NCBI GenBank assembly: GCA_012270355.1
Contig: JAAXIL010000177.1
Location: 1-6,398, forward strand
Direction: 5' to 3'
Origin: Psychrobacter sp.
Lineage (GTDB): Bacteria; Pseudomonadota; Gammaproteobacteria; Pseudomonadales; Moraxellaceae
DNA: 6,398 bases
The position numbers and the translations under genes are program-made. The notes beneath the pieces were generated by a model that saw only the letters and a list, made by a program, of their open reading frames with translations, ran no database searches and was not told the origin of the DNA. Positions within the stretch are counted from its first letter, which is position 1, and every line of letters begins with the position of its first letter. Of this stretch, positions 5,475-6,398 are shown in pieces.

Positions 5475-6287
5475 CTATTGGCGAGCTTGGTTATAATACG
5501 GCATCACGTCAGGAATCAATGCACTAAGAGCGGCAAGGCGGTTGCCACTTGACGGGTGCGTACTTAAGAATTGTGGCGGTGCTCCTTTGCTGGCACGTTG
5601 CATTTTTTGCCACAAAGTGAGTGATGCATTTGGATCATAGCCCGCTTTTGCCATGAGAACCAAGCCAATCTTATCGGCTTCCGACTCTTGGGTTCGACTG
5701 TGTGGACGGCTGATACCTAAATCGCCTGCAATGGTAGCAAGCTGGGCTTGTCCTTGTGATAATCCAAACACACTGGCAGCAATGCCAATGCCTGCTTGCG
5801 TGGCATATTGGCTCGACATCCGCTCACGAGCATGTTCACGCAAGGCGTGTGCCATTTCGTGACCCATGATGGCAGCAATCTCCGCATCCGTCAGGTTCAG
5901 ACGGTCAACAATGCCCGGGTAAACCATGATTTTGCCACCTGGCATTACATAGGCGTGGAGTTGGTCAGATTTAATGGTATGAACATCCCAATTCCAACGA
6001 GCCGCATCGCCTCGGTAAGCCGACACCTGTGGAATCAAGCGATTAGCAATGCGTTCTAAACGAGCTTTCATCGCAGGATCAGTATCTAACACGCCTTTTT
6101 TGCGGGCTTCTTGCAAGGTTTGATTATAGCTTTGAGCCGATAATTGCAGCACTTGCTCGCTAGATACCAAAAGTAGTTGCTGACGGTCGCTTCCAATCAC
6201 GCCTGGATTAGTCGTACTGCTACACCCAGTCAACGCGGTGGCAGACAAGGTCAGTGCAAGCGATGAGCGTAAAAGAAGTTTTCGCAT
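5475..6287 (-). CDS. M48 family zinc metallopeptidase, lipoprotein
   Basis: This is a 270-residue envelope endopeptidase of the M48 family, probably acting on misfolded or outer-membrane proteins from the periplasmic side, as LoiP, YcaL and BepA do in E. coli. A lipoprotein signal ends in ALTGC with Cys22 lipidated. The zinc site is HEMAH (143-147) with the catalytic Glu144. The second motif, ESEAD (201-205), fits the EXXXD pattern with Glu201 as third ligand. STHPSSGNRLAAL (242-254) is the usual C-terminal M48 block. No TPR domain follows, so it is of the LoiP/YcaL size rather than the BepA type. The start is supported by AAGGA 8 nt upstream. The gene appears to be transcribed alone, ending at the terminator 22 nt beyond its stop. 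The exact subfamily and substrate cannot be settled from this sequence. Confidence 0.93.
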   Translation of the reverse strand: MRKLLLRSSLALTLSATALTGCSSTTNPGVIGSDRQQLLLVSSEQVLQLSAQSYNQTLQEARKKGVLDTDPAMKARLERIANRLIPQVSAYRGDAARWNWDVHTIKSDQLHAYVMPGGKIMVYPGIVDRLNLTDAEIAAIMGHEMAHALREHARERMSSQYATQAGIGIAASVFGLSQGQAQLATIAGDLGISRPHSRTQESEADKIGLVLMAKAGYDPNASLTLWQKMQRASKGAPPQFLSTHPSSGNRLAALSALIPDVMPYYNQARQ

Positions 6288-6295
6288 GATAAATT

Positions 6296-6300
6296 TCCTT
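6296..6300 (-). promoter_or_regulatory. Ribosome binding site of the M48 peptidase gene
   Basis: AAGGA on the minus strand, 8 nt before the ATG at 6287. It fixes the start and puts the lipobox cysteine at residue 22, a normal signal length. Confidence 0.7.
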
Positions 6301-6305
6301 TTAGA

Positions 6306-6315
6306 CTGATATCAG
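6306..6315. repeat. Perfect 10-bp palindrome in the M48 leader
   Basis: CTGATATCAG is a perfect palindrome 18 nt upstream of the peptidase start and just before its ribosome binding site. A TATGAT (6326-6331 on the minus strand) lies a little further upstream and could be a -10 box, although no good -35 box accompanies it. The palindrome could be an operator or chance. Confidence 0.4.
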
Positions 6316-6366
6316 ATATAGATTCATCATATCGCAAATGTTGAGTGAACACTGCCTTGATTCAGT

Positions 6367-6390
6367 AAAAGCATTCCATTTCATGCTTTT
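6367..6390. terminator. Weak hairpin, possible terminator of a gene to the right
   Basis: AAAAGCAT (6367-6374) and ATGCTTTT (6383-6390) form an 8-bp stem with an 8-nt loop. Flanking A and T runs resemble a bidirectional terminator, but the stem holds only two G-C pairs. It could end a gene that lies beyond the right edge, on either strand. Confidence 0.3.
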
Positions 6391-6398
6391 TGAGTAAT

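Noticed and set aside
6326..6354. Full sigma70 promoter for the M48 peptidase gene
   Set aside because: TATGAT is a fair -10 box, but the sequence 15-18 bp upstream (around CAGTGT) does not resemble a -35 box, so only the -10 is mentioned.
1..6398. tRNA or rRNA genes, CRISPR repeats, insertion sequences, attachment sites or toxin-antitoxin genes
   Set aside because: No matching conserved sequence, regular spaced repeats, transposase or terminal inverted repeats were seen; genes fill nearly the whole window.

Overview
The window reads as ordinary chromosomal sequence from a gammaproteobacterium, most probably of the Moraxellaceae (Moraxella, Psychrobacter or a relative). That placement is an inference from the style of the FabF, BolA, M48 and small lipoprotein products and from the moderate, slightly AT-leaning base composition. 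No marker gene fixes the genus. All eight supported genes lie on the minus strand, so transcription runs from high to low coordinates. I found no RNA gene, mobile element or CRISPR array, and no believable plus-strand gene.

In order of transcription, the right end (6398-5475) holds a secreted M48-family zinc metallopeptidase lipoprotein with a good ribosome binding site. It ends at a strong intrinsic terminator (5422-5452). A bolA-family gene follows at once (5391-5056). After a 65-bp gap with a plausible sigma70 promoter (5017-5044) comes a tightly packed series: a small uncharacterised lipoprotein, fabF (overlapping it by 11 bp), two tandem DUF442 proteins (gaps of 15 and 32 bp), and an ABC transporter made of permease, substrate-binding lipoprotein and ATPase (gaps of 30, 120 and 39 bp). 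The ATPase is cut by the left edge of the window.

The transporter looks like ThiXYZ, which takes up the thiamin pyrimidine (hydroxymethylpyrimidine or its formylamino precursor). The best evidence is the substrate-binding protein, which carries the ThiY/NMT1-like motif LDWVPNTNHTGLYVA. No TPP riboswitch consensus is visible in front of the permease or the binding protein. FabF has all the catalytic residues of ketoacyl-ACP synthase II, but it has an unusual polar N-terminal extension and no acpP next to it. The DUF442 pair is the least understood part: one copy has a complete rhodanese-like CRTGNR loop, and the other has CGTGSR plus an acidic, Asn-rich insertion of about 44 residues containing two 12-bp tandem duplications.

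Nothing here convincingly amounts to a new defence or mobile system. The points most worth following are the possible functional link between fabF, the DUF442 pair and pyrimidine uptake, and the signs of repeat-driven protein growth in several genes.
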